Shown piece after piece: positions 17,291 to 26,303 of a DNA stretch of 64,000 nt; position 1 is the first letter of the stretch; the number at the start of each line of letters is the position of its first letter. The notes beneath the pieces were generated by a model that was given only the letters and a program-made list of their open reading frames with translations, was not told the origin of the DNA and did no database searches. A program made the translations under genes and the position numbers. Source of the DNA: Ensifer canadensis. Lineage in GTDB: Bacteria > Pseudomonadota > Alphaproteobacteria > Rhizobiales > Rhizobiaceae. Where the stretch lies: assembly GCF_017488845.2 (NCBI RefSeq), contig NZ_CP083370.1:2728001-2792000 (forward strand), given 5' to 3'.

Positions 17291-18177
17291 CGATGAGAGA
17301 AGAAAGCTTCCTCAGGGACAAGCTCTTGCCAGTCGGCACCGTCGTCGCGCTGTTGATCGTGGTCTGGTACATTGCAGTCGTGTTCCTGAACGCGCCGTTC
17401 GAGCGCGACACCGCTGCCCGCGCCGGCACCGAGATCAGTTTCTCGCAGATCGTTCACAACACCATGGCGCAGGAGCGCCCCGTTCTGCCGGCACCGCACC
17501 AGGTTATCGCCGAGATCTGGGATACGACCGTCAACAAGCCGATCACCTCGAAACGCAGCCTGGTCTATCACGCCTGGATCACGCTTTCGGCCACTCTGCT
17601 CGGTTTCGGCATCGGCGCTGTACTCGGCATTCTCCTGGCCATCGGCATCGTGCACAACCGCGCCATGGACCGGTCGCTGATGCCCTGGGTGATCGCCAGC
17701 CAGACGATCCCGATCCTCGCCATCGCGCCGATGATCATCGTCGTCCTCAACGCGATCGGCATCTCCGGGCTTTTGCCGAAGGCGCTGATCTCGACCTATC
17801 TCTCGTTCTTCCCCGTGGTCGTCGGTATGGTGAAGGGCCTGCGCAGCCCCGAGGCGATCCAACTCGATCTGATGCACACATACAATGCCTCGCAAGCGCA
17901 GGCCTTCTGGAAGCTGCGCTGGCCGTCATCGATGCCCTATCTCTTCACCTCGCTGAAGGTTGCCGTCGCAATTTCGCTCGTCGGCGCCATCGTCGGCGAA
18001 CTGCCGACAGGTGCCGTAGCCGGCCTCGGCGCGCGCCTGCTCGCCGGTTCCTATTATGGCCAGACGGTGCAGATCTGGTCGGCGCTGTTCATGGCGGCAG
18101 CGCTTGCGGCGGTGCTGGTCATGATCGTCGGCTTTGCACACACCGCCGTCCTGAAGCGCATGGGGGCCAAGCCATGA
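17287..18177 (+). CDS. ABC transporter permease (NitT/TauT type), first of two
   Basis: Membrane subunit of the importer, 296 aa. The BPD_transp_1 domain covers about 90-290, and the EAA-like loop is near LDLMHTYNASQAQAFWKLRWP. The N-terminal helix (LLPVGTVVALLIVVWYIAVV) is followed by a roughly 60-residue periplasmic stretch. The ATG at 17287 overlaps the previous stop (ATGA). A second ATG at 17293 is better spaced from GGAAAGG and may be the true start. It overlaps the second permease by ATGA. The pair of different permeases with one ATPase and an NMT1-like binding protein resembles ThiXYZ/RibXY systems. Confidence 0.87.
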   Translation: MTMREESFLRDKLLPVGTVVALLIVVWYIAVVFLNAPFERDTAARAGTEISFSQIVHNTMAQERPVLPAPHQVIAEIWDTTVNKPITSKRSLVYHAWITLSATLLGFGIGAVLGILLAIGIVHNRAMDRSLMPWVIASQTIPILAIAPMIIVVLNAIGISGLLPKALISTYLSFFPVVVGMVKGLRSPEAIQLDLMHTYNASQAQAFWKLRWPSSMPYLFTSLKVAVAISLVGAIVGELPTGAVAGLGARLLAGSYYGQTVQIWSALFMAAALAAVLVMIVGFAHTAVLKRMGAKP

Positions 18178-19043
18178 ATCTTCCGATCCTGATTGGTGCC
18201 GTCGTCTTCTGGCTTGCGGCCTGGGCCTTCAACGAATGGCTGGTGCGCCAGCGGTTTCAAAGCGAAGCCGCCAACCGGGCCGCACATTTCGCCGTACCGC
18301 TCCTCTTCGGCATCACCCTGCTGGTGCTCTGGGAAGGCATCGTGCGCGGCTTTTCCGTACCCTCCGTCCTGCTGCCGGCACCGTCGATGATCTGGCAGCG
18401 CCTGATCAACTCGCTGCCAACACTGGCGGCAGACTTCCGCCAGACATTCCTGAAGGCGGTGCTAACAGGCTATGCCCTCGGTTGCGGCCTTGGTTTCGTC
18501 GTCGCCATCCTCATCGATCGCTCGCCATTCCTGCAAAAGGGGCTGCTGCCGCTCGGCAACTTCGTCTCGGCGCTGCCGGTCATCGGCGTTGCGCCGATCA
18601 TGGTCATGTGGTTCGGCTTCGACTGGCAGTCCAAGGTCGCCGTCGTCGTCATCATGACGTTCTTCCCGATGCTGGTGAACACCATCGCCGGACTGGCAGC
18701 GTCCAGCCACATGGAGCGCGACCTGATGCGCACCTATGCCGCCTCCTGGTGGCAGACGCTCGTCAAGCTGCGCCTGCCGGCCGCCTGGCCGTTCATCTTC
18801 AACGCGCTCAAGATCAACTCCACCCTGGCGCTGATCGGCGCCATCGTCGCCGAATTCTTCGGGACACCCATTGTCGGCATGGGGTTCCGGATCTCCACGG
18901 AAGTGGGCCGCATGAACGTCGACATGGTCTGGGCCGAAATCGCCGTCGCGGCGGTGGCAGGTTCGGCCTTCTACGGGGTGGTGGCGCTCATCGAGCGCGC
19001 CGTCACCTTCTGGCATCCTTCCATTCGCGGAGGGCGCGCCTGA
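18174..19043 (+). CDS. ABC transporter permease (NitT/TauT type), second of two
   Basis: Second membrane subunit, 289 aa. Helices begin LPILIGAVVFWLAAWAFNEW and the EAA loop is visible as MRTYAASWWQTLVKLRLPAA. The start overlaps the first permease by ATGA. The binding-protein gene follows after 97 bases that contain a half RIME element. Its partner permease and the ATPase at 15701 complete the translocator. Substrate as for the operon: pyrimidine, thiamine-pyrimidine or flavin-type compound, inferred only. Confidence 0.87.
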   Translation: MNLPILIGAVVFWLAAWAFNEWLVRQRFQSEAANRAAHFAVPLLFGITLLVLWEGIVRGFSVPSVLLPAPSMIWQRLINSLPTLAADFRQTFLKAVLTGYALGCGLGFVVAILIDRSPFLQKGLLPLGNFVSALPVIGVAPIMVMWFGFDWQSKVAVVVIMTFFPMLVNTIAGLAASSHMERDLMRTYAASWWQTLVKLRLPAAWPFIFNALKINSTLALIGAIVAEFFGTPIVGMGFRISTEVGRMNVDMVWAEIAVAAVAGSAFYGVVALIERAVTFWHPSIRGGRA

Positions 19044-19053
19044 GAACACCGTG

Positions 19054-19099
19054 GAGCAATTCCAGGAAAAGTGTGAAACGGTTTTCCGTCCCGAATTGC
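19054..19099. repeat. Half RIME element between permease and binding-protein genes
   Basis: GAGCAATTCCAGGAAAAGTG begins a 46-base unit whose arms GCAATTC and GAATTGC close a hairpin. It matches the first half of the complete RIME copies at 25298 and 26098. It is transcribed within the operon just before the binding-protein gene. Confidence 0.6.
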
Positions 19100-19140
19100 C
19101 TACTTCAAACACAATGAAACAAAAACAAGAGGGAACTGAC

Positions 19141-20133
19141 ATGAACAAGAGACTTGCATCGCTTCTCGCCGCAGGCGTCTTTTCGCTCGCAGCATTCCAT
19201 GCCGAAGCCGCCGACAAGGTGACACTGCAGCTGAAATGGGTCACGCAGGCGCAGTTTGCCGGCTACTACGTCGCCAAGGACAAGGGCTTCTACGAAGAAG
19301 AAGGGCTCGACGTCGATATCAAGCCCGGCGGCCCGGATATCGCGCCCGCGCAGGTGATTGCCGGCGGAGGCGCCGACGTCGTCGTCGACTGGATGCCGTC
19401 AGCCCTTGCCACCCGCGAAAAGGGCGTGCCGCTCGTCAACATCGCTCAGCCGTTCAAGAAGTCGGGCATGATGCTGACCTGCCTCAAGGAGAGCGGCGTC
19501 ACCAGCCCGGACAAGTTCAAGGGACACACGCTTGGCGTCTGGTTCTTCGGCAACGAGTATCCGTTCCTGTCGTGGATGTCGCATCTGAAGATCCCGACGG
19601 ACGGCGGCCCGGAAGGCGTGACCGTCCTGAAGCAGGGCTTCAACGTCGATCCGCTGATCCAGAAGCAGGCGGCCTGCATCTCGACCATGACCTACAACGA
19701 GTACTGGCAGGTCATCGATGCCGGCATCAAGCCGGACGATCTCGTGACATTCCAGTATGAAGACCAGGGCGTGGCGACACTCGAAGATGGCCTCTACGTG
19801 CTCGAAGACAAGCTCAAGGATGCGGCCTTCAAGGAAAAGATGGTCAAGTTCGTGCGCGCCTCGATGAAGGGCTGGAAGTATGCCGAACAGAACCCGGATG
19901 AAGCAGCCGACATCGTTCTCGAGAATGACTCAACCGGTGCCCAGACCGAAAAGCACCAGAAGCGCATGATGGGCGAAGTGGCCAAGCTGACCGCCGGTTC
20001 GAACGGCGCCCTGGATGAAGCCGACTACAAGCGCACCGTGCAGTCGCTGCTTTCGGGCGGTTCCGATCCGGTCATCTCCAAGGAGCCGGAAGGCGCCTGG
20101 ACGCACGAGATCACCGACGCCGCGTTGAAGTAG
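19141..20133 (+). CDS. ABC transporter substrate-binding protein, NMT1/THI5-like
   Basis: Periplasmic binding protein, 330 aa. The signal peptide is MNKRLASLLAAGVFSLAAFH with cleavage near AEA-ADK. The mature start VTLQLKWVTQAQFAGYYVAK, followed by GFYEEEGLDVDI, is typical of the THI5/NMT1 family (hydroxymethylpyrimidine, riboflavin and related binders). GVWFFGNEYPFLSWM recalls riboflavin/thiamine-precursor binders. GAGGGAA precedes the ATG. It is the last gene of the importer operon and is followed by a strong hairpin. Neighbouring pyrimidine genes make a pyrimidine ligand the leading guess. Confidence 0.87.
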   Translation: MNKRLASLLAAGVFSLAAFHAEAADKVTLQLKWVTQAQFAGYYVAKDKGFYEEEGLDVDIKPGGPDIAPAQVIAGGGADVVVDWMPSALATREKGVPLVNIAQPFKKSGMMLTCLKESGVTSPDKFKGHTLGVWFFGNEYPFLSWMSHLKIPTDGGPEGVTVLKQGFNVDPLIQKQAACISTMTYNEYWQVIDAGIKPDDLVTFQYEDQGVATLEDGLYVLEDKLKDAAFKEKMVKFVRASMKGWKYAEQNPDEAADIVLENDSTGAQTEKHQKRMMGEVAKLTAGSNGALDEADYKRTVQSLLSGGSDPVISKEPEGAWTHEITDAALK

Positions 20134-20155
20134 GAAGAAAACAAACCGAATGACA

Positions 20156-20193
20156 GAAGAGGGTCGCGCGACAGCCATCGCGCGGCCCTCTTC
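20156..20193 (+). terminator. Terminator of the pyrimidine-region ABC operon
   Basis: A 16-bp stem beginning GAAGAGGGTCGCGCGA (one G-U pair) with a 6-nt loop starts 22 bases after the binding-protein stop. Only a weak T-run (CGTTT) follows. Confidence 0.75.
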
Positions 20194-20669
20194 CGTTTGC
20201 GTGCAGGCCTTTCATGGCCCGCTAAGGTTGCCTCGAATTTCCGGGCGTGGGGGTGGCAATTCGGGGCCAACGGGCCGTTGATGCGCCTCGATTGTCAAGA
20301 TCGTGTCGAGATTGCAACCAAGATTGCAGAACGGAAGAAATATTGAGGAACCATCACTTCACCGCACTTGTAAGCAGATGATGTGAAGATTACATAGGCG
20401 CGGATGTTTGTTGGAGGCAAGCAACACGGAGGAGTTGATTTTTCCGAATAGTTTGCCTGCGGGAGCCTCTCCCCGTCCTGCCCGCGCTCACGGTCTGATA
20501 CCGTGCGAGTGGCGCATGAATGAAAATGGCCGTGCGCCTATGCCTTGTTTCGCTTAATCCGCGAAGACAAGCGTCGGCGAAACTGAAAATCGCTTGATTG
20601 CATTGGGATCCGGCCTGCGAAGGCACAGTTCCTTTTTATGTCGTTTCCGTTGCCAGGATTGTAAAGCCG
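20194..20669. other. 476-base intergenic region upstream of the RND efflux genes
   Basis: No coding frame that I can support. Small inverted repeats are visible: CACGGT / ACCGTG around 20489-20505, nested inside GCGC ends, and CTTCAC / GTGAAG around 20355-20385. These could be part of a structured leader or an operator of the efflux operon. No regulator gene for the pump is adjacent. Confidence 0.4.
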
Positions 20670-21857
20670 ATGGCTCAGAAAGTATTACCTGCTCTCAGCG
20701 TTTGCGTTGCGATGATGATTGCTCCGTTTTCAAGTGCATTTGCCGAGGAACCAGCCAAGGCGCAGCCCGCGCAGAGCCTGCCGTCGATCGTCGTGACCGA
20801 GGCAGTCGATCAGTCGATCAGCGATCGCGTCGTTGCAACCGGGACGATACAGGCGGTTGAGCAGATCTATGTCGCGCCGCTGGTCGAGGGCTTGTCGATC
20901 CGCTCGCTCAATGTCGATATCGGCGACAAGGTCGAAGCAGGCAGCGTGCTGGTGGTTCTCAACGACGACGCGCTGCGGCTTGAAAAAAGCCAGCTCGAAG
21001 CGGCGCTCGCCAAGGCGGAAGCCGGGCTGGCGCAGCTCACCGCTCAACTTAGCGAAGCAAAGGCCAATTCCGAAGAAGCGACACGCGTCAGCGATCGCAA
21101 CGCGGAGCTTGCCAAGAACGGCACCGTTTCGACGGCGGAAGCCGATCGCGTCCGCGCTCTTGCCGCGGCCACCCGTGCCCGGGTCCGCTCCGCCGAACAG
21201 GCCGCTGCGGTCTCCAAGGCCGATATCAAGGTGGCGCAGTCCCAGATCGACGACATCGATCTTCGCCTCACCCGCACCGAGGTCAAGGCCCCGGTCGCCG
21301 GCGTCATTTCCGCCAAGAACGCCAAGATCGGTGCGATCGCCAATGGCAGCGGCGAACCGCTGTTTGCGATGATCCGCGATGGCGCGATCGAGATGAAAGC
21401 GGATGTCGCCGAAGCCGACATCATCAAGCTTGCCGTCGGCCAGCCGGCGACGATCACGCTTGCCGGCGGGAACACCAAGGTCGAGGGCGCCATCCGCCTG
21501 ATCGCCCCGACGGTCGATCCCGTTTCCCGGCTCGGCACCGTGTTCATCAGCCTCAAGGACACCGCCAAGGCACGCTCCGGCATGTATGCCAGCGCCATCA
21601 TCACCGCCGAAGAGAAAACAGCTGTCGTTCTGCCGCAAACGGCGGTTACCAATGAGAACGGCAAGACCATCGTGCGCAAGGTCGACAACGGTGTGGTCAA
21701 CATCATCCCGGTGACGACCGGCATCTCCGATGGCAAGTTCGTCGAGGTGGTCGAGGGGTTGAAGGCCGGCGAAGAGGTTGTCGCCAGGGCCGGCGCCTAT
21801 GTGCGCGACGGCGACCGCATCAACCCCGTCAAACCAGCGCAACCAGCGACCAACTGA
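20670..21857 (+). CDS. RND efflux system periplasmic adaptor (HlyD/MFP family)
   Basis: Membrane-fusion protein linking an RND pump to an outer-membrane channel, 395 aa. The signal peptide is MAQKVLPALSVCVAMMIAPF and ends near SSAFA. The first lipoyl half (IYVAPLVEGLSIRSLNVDIGD) is followed by a long alpha-helical hairpin rich in Ala/Glu/Lys (about 105-200). Then come the second lipoyl half (TEVKAPVAGVISAKNAKIG) and beta-barrel domains. The start at 20670 gives a proper signal peptide. An earlier ATG at 20598 would not. The RND gene follows after 14 bases. Confidence 0.9.
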   Translation: MAQKVLPALSVCVAMMIAPFSSAFAEEPAKAQPAQSLPSIVVTEAVDQSISDRVVATGTIQAVEQIYVAPLVEGLSIRSLNVDIGDKVEAGSVLVVLNDDALRLEKSQLEAALAKAEAGLAQLTAQLSEAKANSEEATRVSDRNAELAKNGTVSTAEADRVRALAAATRARVRSAEQAAAVSKADIKVAQSQIDDIDLRLTRTEVKAPVAGVISAKNAKIGAIANGSGEPLFAMIRDGAIEMKADVAEADIIKLAVGQPATITLAGGNTKVEGAIRLIAPTVDPVSRLGTVFISLKDTAKARSGMYASAIITAEEKTAVVLPQTAVTNENGKTIVRKVDNGVVNIIPVTTGISDGKFVEVVEGLKAGEEVVARAGAYVRDGDRINPVKPAQPATN

Positions 21858-21871
21858 CAGGAACCGTGACC

Positions 21872-24800
21872 ATGAACTTCTCAGCCTGGTCCATCCGAAA
21901 TCCGATCGCTCCGATCCTCGCCTTCTTCGTGCTGCTGGTGCTCGGCTATCAGTCGTTCTTCAGCCTGCCGATCACCCGCTTCCCCAACATCGACGTGCCG
22001 ATCGTGTCGATCAGCGTGGCGCAGAGCGGTGCCTCGCCGGCCGAACTCGAAACCCAGGTCACCAAGGAAATCGAGGACGCGGTCGCCAGCGTCACCGGCG
22101 TCGACCATATCCAGTCGACGATCAACGACGGCACATCGACCACGGCCGTGATCTTCCGTATGGAAGTACCCACGACCCAGGCCGTCCAGGACGTCAAGGA
22201 CGCCATCGACCGCATCCGCGGCGACCTGCCCACCTCGATCGAAGAGCCCATCGTCTCCAAGGTCGACGTCGAAGGCCAGGCGATCCAGAGCTTCTCCGTC
22301 TCTGCACCGGGCATGTCGCTGGAAGAGCTCTCGTGGTTCGTTGACGACGTCATCAAGCGCGAAATTCAGGGCAAGAGCGGCATCGGCCGGGTCGATCGCT
22401 ACGGCGGTGCCGACCGCGAGGTTCGCGTCGAGCTTAGCGAGGACAAGCTGAATTCGCTGGGGATCACCGCCGCCGACGTCAATGGCCAGCTTCGACGCAT
22501 GAACATGGACCTGGGCTCCGGCCGCGGTCAGGTGGGCGGCAGCGAACAGGCGATCCGTACGCTCGGCGACGCCCGCAATGTCGACCAGCTTGCCAACACG
22601 ATGATCTCGGTGCCAAGCGGTCGCTTCGTGCGTCTTTCCGAACTCGGCACCGTGACCGATACCTATGAGGAGCCCCGCTCCTTTTCGCGCTTCAACGGCA
22701 ATCCCGGCGTCACCTTCGCGGTCTTCCGGGCCAAGGGTGCCAGTGAAGTCAGCGTTGCCGAAACCGTTGCCAAGTCGCTGGAAAAGATCCGCGCGGCCAA
22801 CCCTGACGTCACCATCGAGATGGTCGACGATTCCGTCTACTTCACCTACGGCAACTATGAAGCGGCCCTGCATACGCTGATGGAAGGCGCACTGCTTGCC
22901 GTCATCGTCGTCATGCTGTTCCTGCGAAACTGGCGCGCCACGCTGATTTGCGCCGTCGCCCTGCCGCTCTCGGCGGTACCGACCTTCTGGGTCATGGAAC
23001 TGCTCGGCTTCTCGCTCAATCTCGTCAGCTTCCTGGCGCTGACGCTGGCGACCGGCATTCTCGTCGATGACGCGATCGTCGAGATCGAGAACATCGAGCG
23101 GCATATCCATATGGGCAAGTCGCCCTATCGGGCGGCGATCGAAGCAGCAGACGAAATCGGCCTTGCGGTTATCGCGACCACGTTCACGATCATCGCGGTG
23201 TTCATACCGGTGTCGTTCATGCCGGGCATCGTTGGCCAGTACTTCATCCAGTTCGGCCTGACTGTCGCCGTCTCGGTGTTCTTCTCGCTGCTGGTTGCAC
23301 GGCTGATCACGCCCGTCATGGCCGCCTATCTGATGCGTCCATCCAAACTTGATGGACATCATCTCGAAGACGGCTACCTGATGCGCAAGTATACGCGCCT
23401 GGTTCATGCAACCACGAAGCGCTGGTACATGCGCTACCTAACGGTGCTCATCGCCATCGGCGTCACCGTGGCCTCCATGGCCGCGCTGTTCCTGTTCGTG
23501 CCCGGCGGCTTCCTGCCCCCGGACGACACGTCGCGCGTCAGCCTCTCCGTCGAACTGGCCCCGGATGCCATGCTCGAAGACACGGACCGCACGACCGCGC
23601 AGATCTATGAGAGGGTCAAGGACCTCGAGGGCGTGGACAGCGTCTTCGTGCTCGGCGGTGCCTCACCCAAGGGCGACCTGGAACTGCGCCGGGCTACCGT
23701 GACGGTGCTGCTGGAAAAGCGCGACCACTCGCTTCTCAACAAGATCGTCAACGACGTCATTGGCGGCCTGCCGGTCATCGGCCAATACCTGCCGAAGCTT
23801 GAGCCAGATGGCCGCATCATTCCTCAGGCCCAGATCGAAAAGGAAATCTTTGCCCGCGTCCGGGATATTCCGGACGTCCGGGTCATCAAGCTCAACGACC
23901 GCGGTGAGCGAGAGCTGTCCTTCAACCTGCTCTCGAACAACGAGACGGATCTGGACCAGGCCGTTGCAATTCTCGAAGCCAAGCTGCGCAGCGATCCACT
24001 CCTGGCCAATGTCAGCCCTGACGGCGCCCTGCCCCGTCCAGAGTTGCAGATCCGTCCGCGTGACGAGCAGATGTCACGCCTTGGCATTACCACCGCGCAA
24101 ATCTCGGAAGTCATCCGTGTTGCCACAATCGGCGATATCGACGCGGCGCTGACGAAGATTGCCCTCGATGGTCGGCTCATACCGATCCGCGTCCAGATCA
24201 ACCGTGACTTCCGCACGGATATCGCCGCGATCCGCAACCTGAAGATCCAGACCGCTTCGGGCTTGACGGTGCCGCTGTCGAGCGTTGCCGATATCAACTA
24301 TTCAGAAGGCCCGAGTTCGATCAAACGTTACGATCGCAACCGTGTCGTTGCACTTGGCGCCGATCTCCCGATCGGCGTGGCGCTGAACACCGCCTCTGCA
24401 CGGTTCGAGCAGATTGCAAACGATGCCGAGATGCCGAGCACGGTTCAACTCCTCAAGAGCGGTGACGCCGAGGTCGAGGAGGAGATGCAGGAAAGCTTCG
24501 TCAATGCCATGCTGCTCGGCCTGATGCTGGTGCTGGTGGTGCTGATCCTGCTGTTCAAGGATGTGATCCAGCCCTTCACCATCCTGTTCTCGCTGCCGCT
24601 TGCCATGGGCGGTGTCGCTGCCGGCCTGATCCTGACGCAGAACTCGCTGTCGATGCCGGTTCTGATCGGTATCCTCATGCTGATGGGCATCGTCACCAAG
24701 AACGCGATCCTGCTGGTCGATTTCGGTATCGAGATGATGCACCACGGCATGGATCGCACGCAGGCAATGATCGAAGCGGGCCGCAAGCGCGCCCGCCCGA

Positions 24801-25186
24801 TCATCATGACCTCGATCGCCATGTCGGCGGGCATGCTGCCCTCAGCACTCGGCGTCGGCGAAGGTGGTTCGTTCCGGGCGCCGATGGCGATCGCGGTCAT
24901 CGGCGGCATCATCGTCTCGACGATCCTCAGCCTCGTCGTGGTACCGTCCTTCTTCCTGATCATGGATGATCTGTCGCGCCTGCTCGCCTGGATCTTCGGC
25001 CGCCTCGTCGGCAAGAAGGACGAGGAAAACCTGCCGCTCGACCGCGAGGCGTTGACCGAATTCGTCAACGACCAGGGCAAGACGATCGAGGGCCTGGAAG
25101 AGCGCCTGAAAACGATTGAGGACGGGCAGTCGAAAGGCAAGCAAACGGGCAAGGTAATCAATCATCCGGCGCTCGCTGCCGAATAG
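21872..25186 (+). CDS. RND-family efflux transporter, inner-membrane pump (HAE-1 type)
   Basis: Proton-driven multidrug/solute exporter, 1104 aa, with the AcrB/MexB layout: helix 1 at residues 10-30, a large periplasmic loop, helices 2-6, and a second copy of the same order. The proton-relay aspartate pair is in GILVDDAIVEIENIERH. SFMPGIVGQYFIQFGLTVA and MLMGIVTKNAILLVDFG are family motifs. The C-terminal 70 residues are a charged cytoplasmic tail. The ATG at 21872 is chosen. A GTG six bases upstream is also possible. No outer-membrane factor gene is adjacent. Substrate unknown. Confidence 0.92.
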   Translation: MNFSAWSIRNPIAPILAFFVLLVLGYQSFFSLPITRFPNIDVPIVSISVAQSGASPAELETQVTKEIEDAVASVTGVDHIQSTINDGTSTTAVIFRMEVPTTQAVQDVKDAIDRIRGDLPTSIEEPIVSKVDVEGQAIQSFSVSAPGMSLEELSWFVDDVIKREIQGKSGIGRVDRYGGADREVRVELSEDKLNSLGITAADVNGQLRRMNMDLGSGRGQVGGSEQAIRTLGDARNVDQLANTMISVPSGRFVRLSELGTVTDTYEEPRSFSRFNGNPGVTFAVFRAKGASEVSVAETVAKSLEKIRAANPDVTIEMVDDSVYFTYGNYEAALHTLMEGALLAVIVVMLFLRNWRATLICAVALPLSAVPTFWVMELLGFSLNLVSFLALTLATGILVDDAIVEIENIERHIHMGKSPYRAAIEAADEIGLAVIATTFTIIAVFIPVSFMPGIVGQYFIQFGLTVAVSVFFSLLVARLITPVMAAYLMRPSKLDGHHLEDGYLMRKYTRLVHATTKRWYMRYLTVLIAIGVTVASMAALFLFVPGGFLPPDDTSRVSLSVELAPDAMLEDTDRTTAQIYERVKDLEGVDSVFVLGGASPKGDLELRRATVTVLLEKRDHSLLNKIVNDVIGGLPVIGQYLPKLEPDGRIIPQAQIEKEIFARVRDIPDVRVIKLNDRGERELSFNLLSNNETDLDQAVAILEAKLRSDPLLANVSPDGALPRPELQIRPRDEQMSRLGITTAQISEVIRVATIGDIDAALTKIALDGRLIPIRVQINRDFRTDIAAIRNLKIQTASGLTVPLSSVADINYSEGPSSIKRYDRNRVVALGADLPIGVALNTASARFEQIANDAEMPSTVQLLKSGDAEVEEEMQESFVNAMLLGLMLVLVVLILLFKDVIQPFTILFSLPLAMGGVAAGLILTQNSLSMPVLIGILMLMGIVTKNAILLVDFGIEMMHHGMDRTQAMIEAGRKRARPIIMTSIAMSAGMLPSALGVGEGGSFRAPMAIAVIGGIIVSTILSLVVVPSFFLIMDDLSRLLAWIFGRLVGKKDEENLPLDREALTEFVNDQGKTIEGLEERLKTIEDGQSKGKQTGKVINHPALAAE

Positions 25187-25211
25187 TGGCCAAAAATCAC
25201 CTGAAAATCGG

Positions 25212-25239
25212 GCCCGCACCCACCGGTGCGGGCTTTTTT
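25212..25239 (+). terminator. Rho-independent terminator of the RND operon
   Basis: A 9-bp stem GCCCGCACC / GGTGCGGGC with a 4-nt loop is followed directly by TTTTTT. It lies 25 bases after the pump gene stop. A textbook terminator. Confidence 0.93.
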
Positions 25240-25250
25240 GTGAGAATTGT

Positions 25251-25264
25251 TTGATCGAGGTCAA
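25251..25264. promoter_or_regulatory. FNR/FixK-like box upstream of the Crp/Fnr gene
   Basis: TTGATCGAGGTCAA fits TTGA(T/C)-N4-(A/G)TCAA, the binding motif of FNR and FixK-type regulators. It is 170 bases upstream of a Crp/Fnr-family gene and just past the RND terminator, with a RIME element in between. Confidence 0.45.
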
Positions 25265-25297
25265 TTGACGTTTCAAAAGCCCGGTTACCCTGACACC

Positions 25298-25398
25298 AGA
25301 GCATTTCCAGGAAAGTGCGAAGCAGCTTTTCGTCGGGAGATGCGTAAAAACGGGGAGCAAGAGCGTTTTCGTGCTCCTTCTAAGGCGGAAACGCTCTA
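25298..25398. repeat. RIME1-type intergenic element, complete copy
   Basis: About 101 bases made of two palindromic units: AGAGCATTTCCAGG... to ...GGAGATGC, then AGAGCGTTTTCG... to ...GAAACGCTCTA. Layout and length fit the Rhizobium-specific intergenic mosaic element RIME1 (about 108 bp, two palindromes). It is the direct upstream neighbour of the Crp/Fnr gene. Confidence 0.8.
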
Positions 25399-25421
25399 GA
25401 CTTTACCTCAGGGCCGGTGTG

Positions 25422-26102
25422 ATGAAGACCTTGCGATTGAACTCGAATGACAGAGCGGTGCTGCTGGGCTCCCGCTTCTTCGAGAAGCTGTCACCGACAG
25501 CATCCGATGCCGTTCTCGAAGGCGCCGTCGTAACGAACCACGAAGAACACGACATTCTGTTTCATCAGGACGAACCCATTGACAGCGTCTTCTGCGTCCT
25601 GTCCGGCCTTGTGCGCGTCTACCGGCTCGGCAAGGATGGGCGCGAGGCCGACATCGCCGTCTTTCCAAAGGGTGAGCTCTTCGGTGAAAGCGCCATGTTC
25701 CTCGGGCACCGCGCCACCGCCAACGCACAGGCCATCGGGTCCTCGACCATCGCCCGCCTCGACAGCCGCAATCTGCGCAAGCTCGCCGAGCAGCATCCGG
25801 ATATTGCCCAGGCGCTGATGGAGCTGCTCTGCCGTCATGGCCAGATGGCCGAGGACTGCCTGGCAGAGGATCGTCTTCTGACGGCGCCACAGCGGGTCGC
25901 GAGCTACATCCTCGGTCACTGCCCGGATGGCTCGACGACCTTCTCGTTCCGGCTGCCGTTCCAGAAGAATGTGCTGGCGGGCAAGCTGGGCCTGGCGCCA
26001 GAGGCGCTGTCGCGGGCCTTTTCGGCTCTTCGCCGCTCCGGCGTCACCGTTAAAGGACGCATGATCGAGATCCACGACCGTCAGGCGCTGGAACGGTTCT
26101 AG
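25422..26102 (+). CDS. Crp/Fnr-family transcriptional regulator
   Basis: Regulator of 226 aa. The cyclic-nucleotide-type beta-barrel domain (about 20-135, with FGESAMFLGHRATANAQAIG) is followed by a dimer helix and a Crp-type winged helix (LTAPQRVASYILGH and LAPEALSRAFSALRRSGV, about 170-220). Cys residues are few and not arranged as an Fe-S ligand set. The start at MKTLRLNSND is chosen because an upstream in-frame ATG at 25371 lies in the RIME element. The TAG stop overlaps the left edge of the next RIME copy. The effector cannot be told. An FNR-like box lies upstream. Confidence 0.87.
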   Translation: MKTLRLNSNDRAVLLGSRFFEKLSPTASDAVLEGAVVTNHEEHDILFHQDEPIDSVFCVLSGLVRVYRLGKDGREADIAVFPKGELFGESAMFLGHRATANAQAIGSSTIARLDSRNLRKLAEQHPDIAQALMELLCRHGQMAEDCLAEDRLLTAPQRVASYILGHCPDGSTTFSFRLPFQKNVLAGKLGLAPEALSRAFSALRRSGVTVKGRMIEIHDRQALERF

Positions 26103-26203
26103 AGCATTTCCAGGAAAAGTGCGAAGCGGTTTTCCGTCCGGAAATGCGTAAAAACAAAGAGATAGAGCGTTTGTGCGGTTCCGTCTAAATCGGAAGCGCT
26201 CTA
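26098..26203. repeat. RIME1-type intergenic element, complete copy
   Basis: Two palindromic units, AGAGCATTTCCAGG... and ATAGAGCG...GAAGCGCTCTAG, about 106 bases. It overlaps the TAG stop of the Crp/Fnr gene at its left end and lies between that gene and the convergent ureG. Confidence 0.82.
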
Positions 26204-26303
26204 GCTAGCGGTCGCAGCAGGCCACAACGCAAAAGCGGAATCTCGTCGCCCACGATCACGAAGGACGACCATTCCTCCCTGTGGCCCCGGCTCGACCCAG
26301 GCG

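Noticed and set aside
20349..20375. GGAAC upstream of the RND adaptor gene as a possible EcfG promoter.
   Set aside because: The bases at the expected distance do not give the CGTT element, and the site is more than 300 bases from the start codon.
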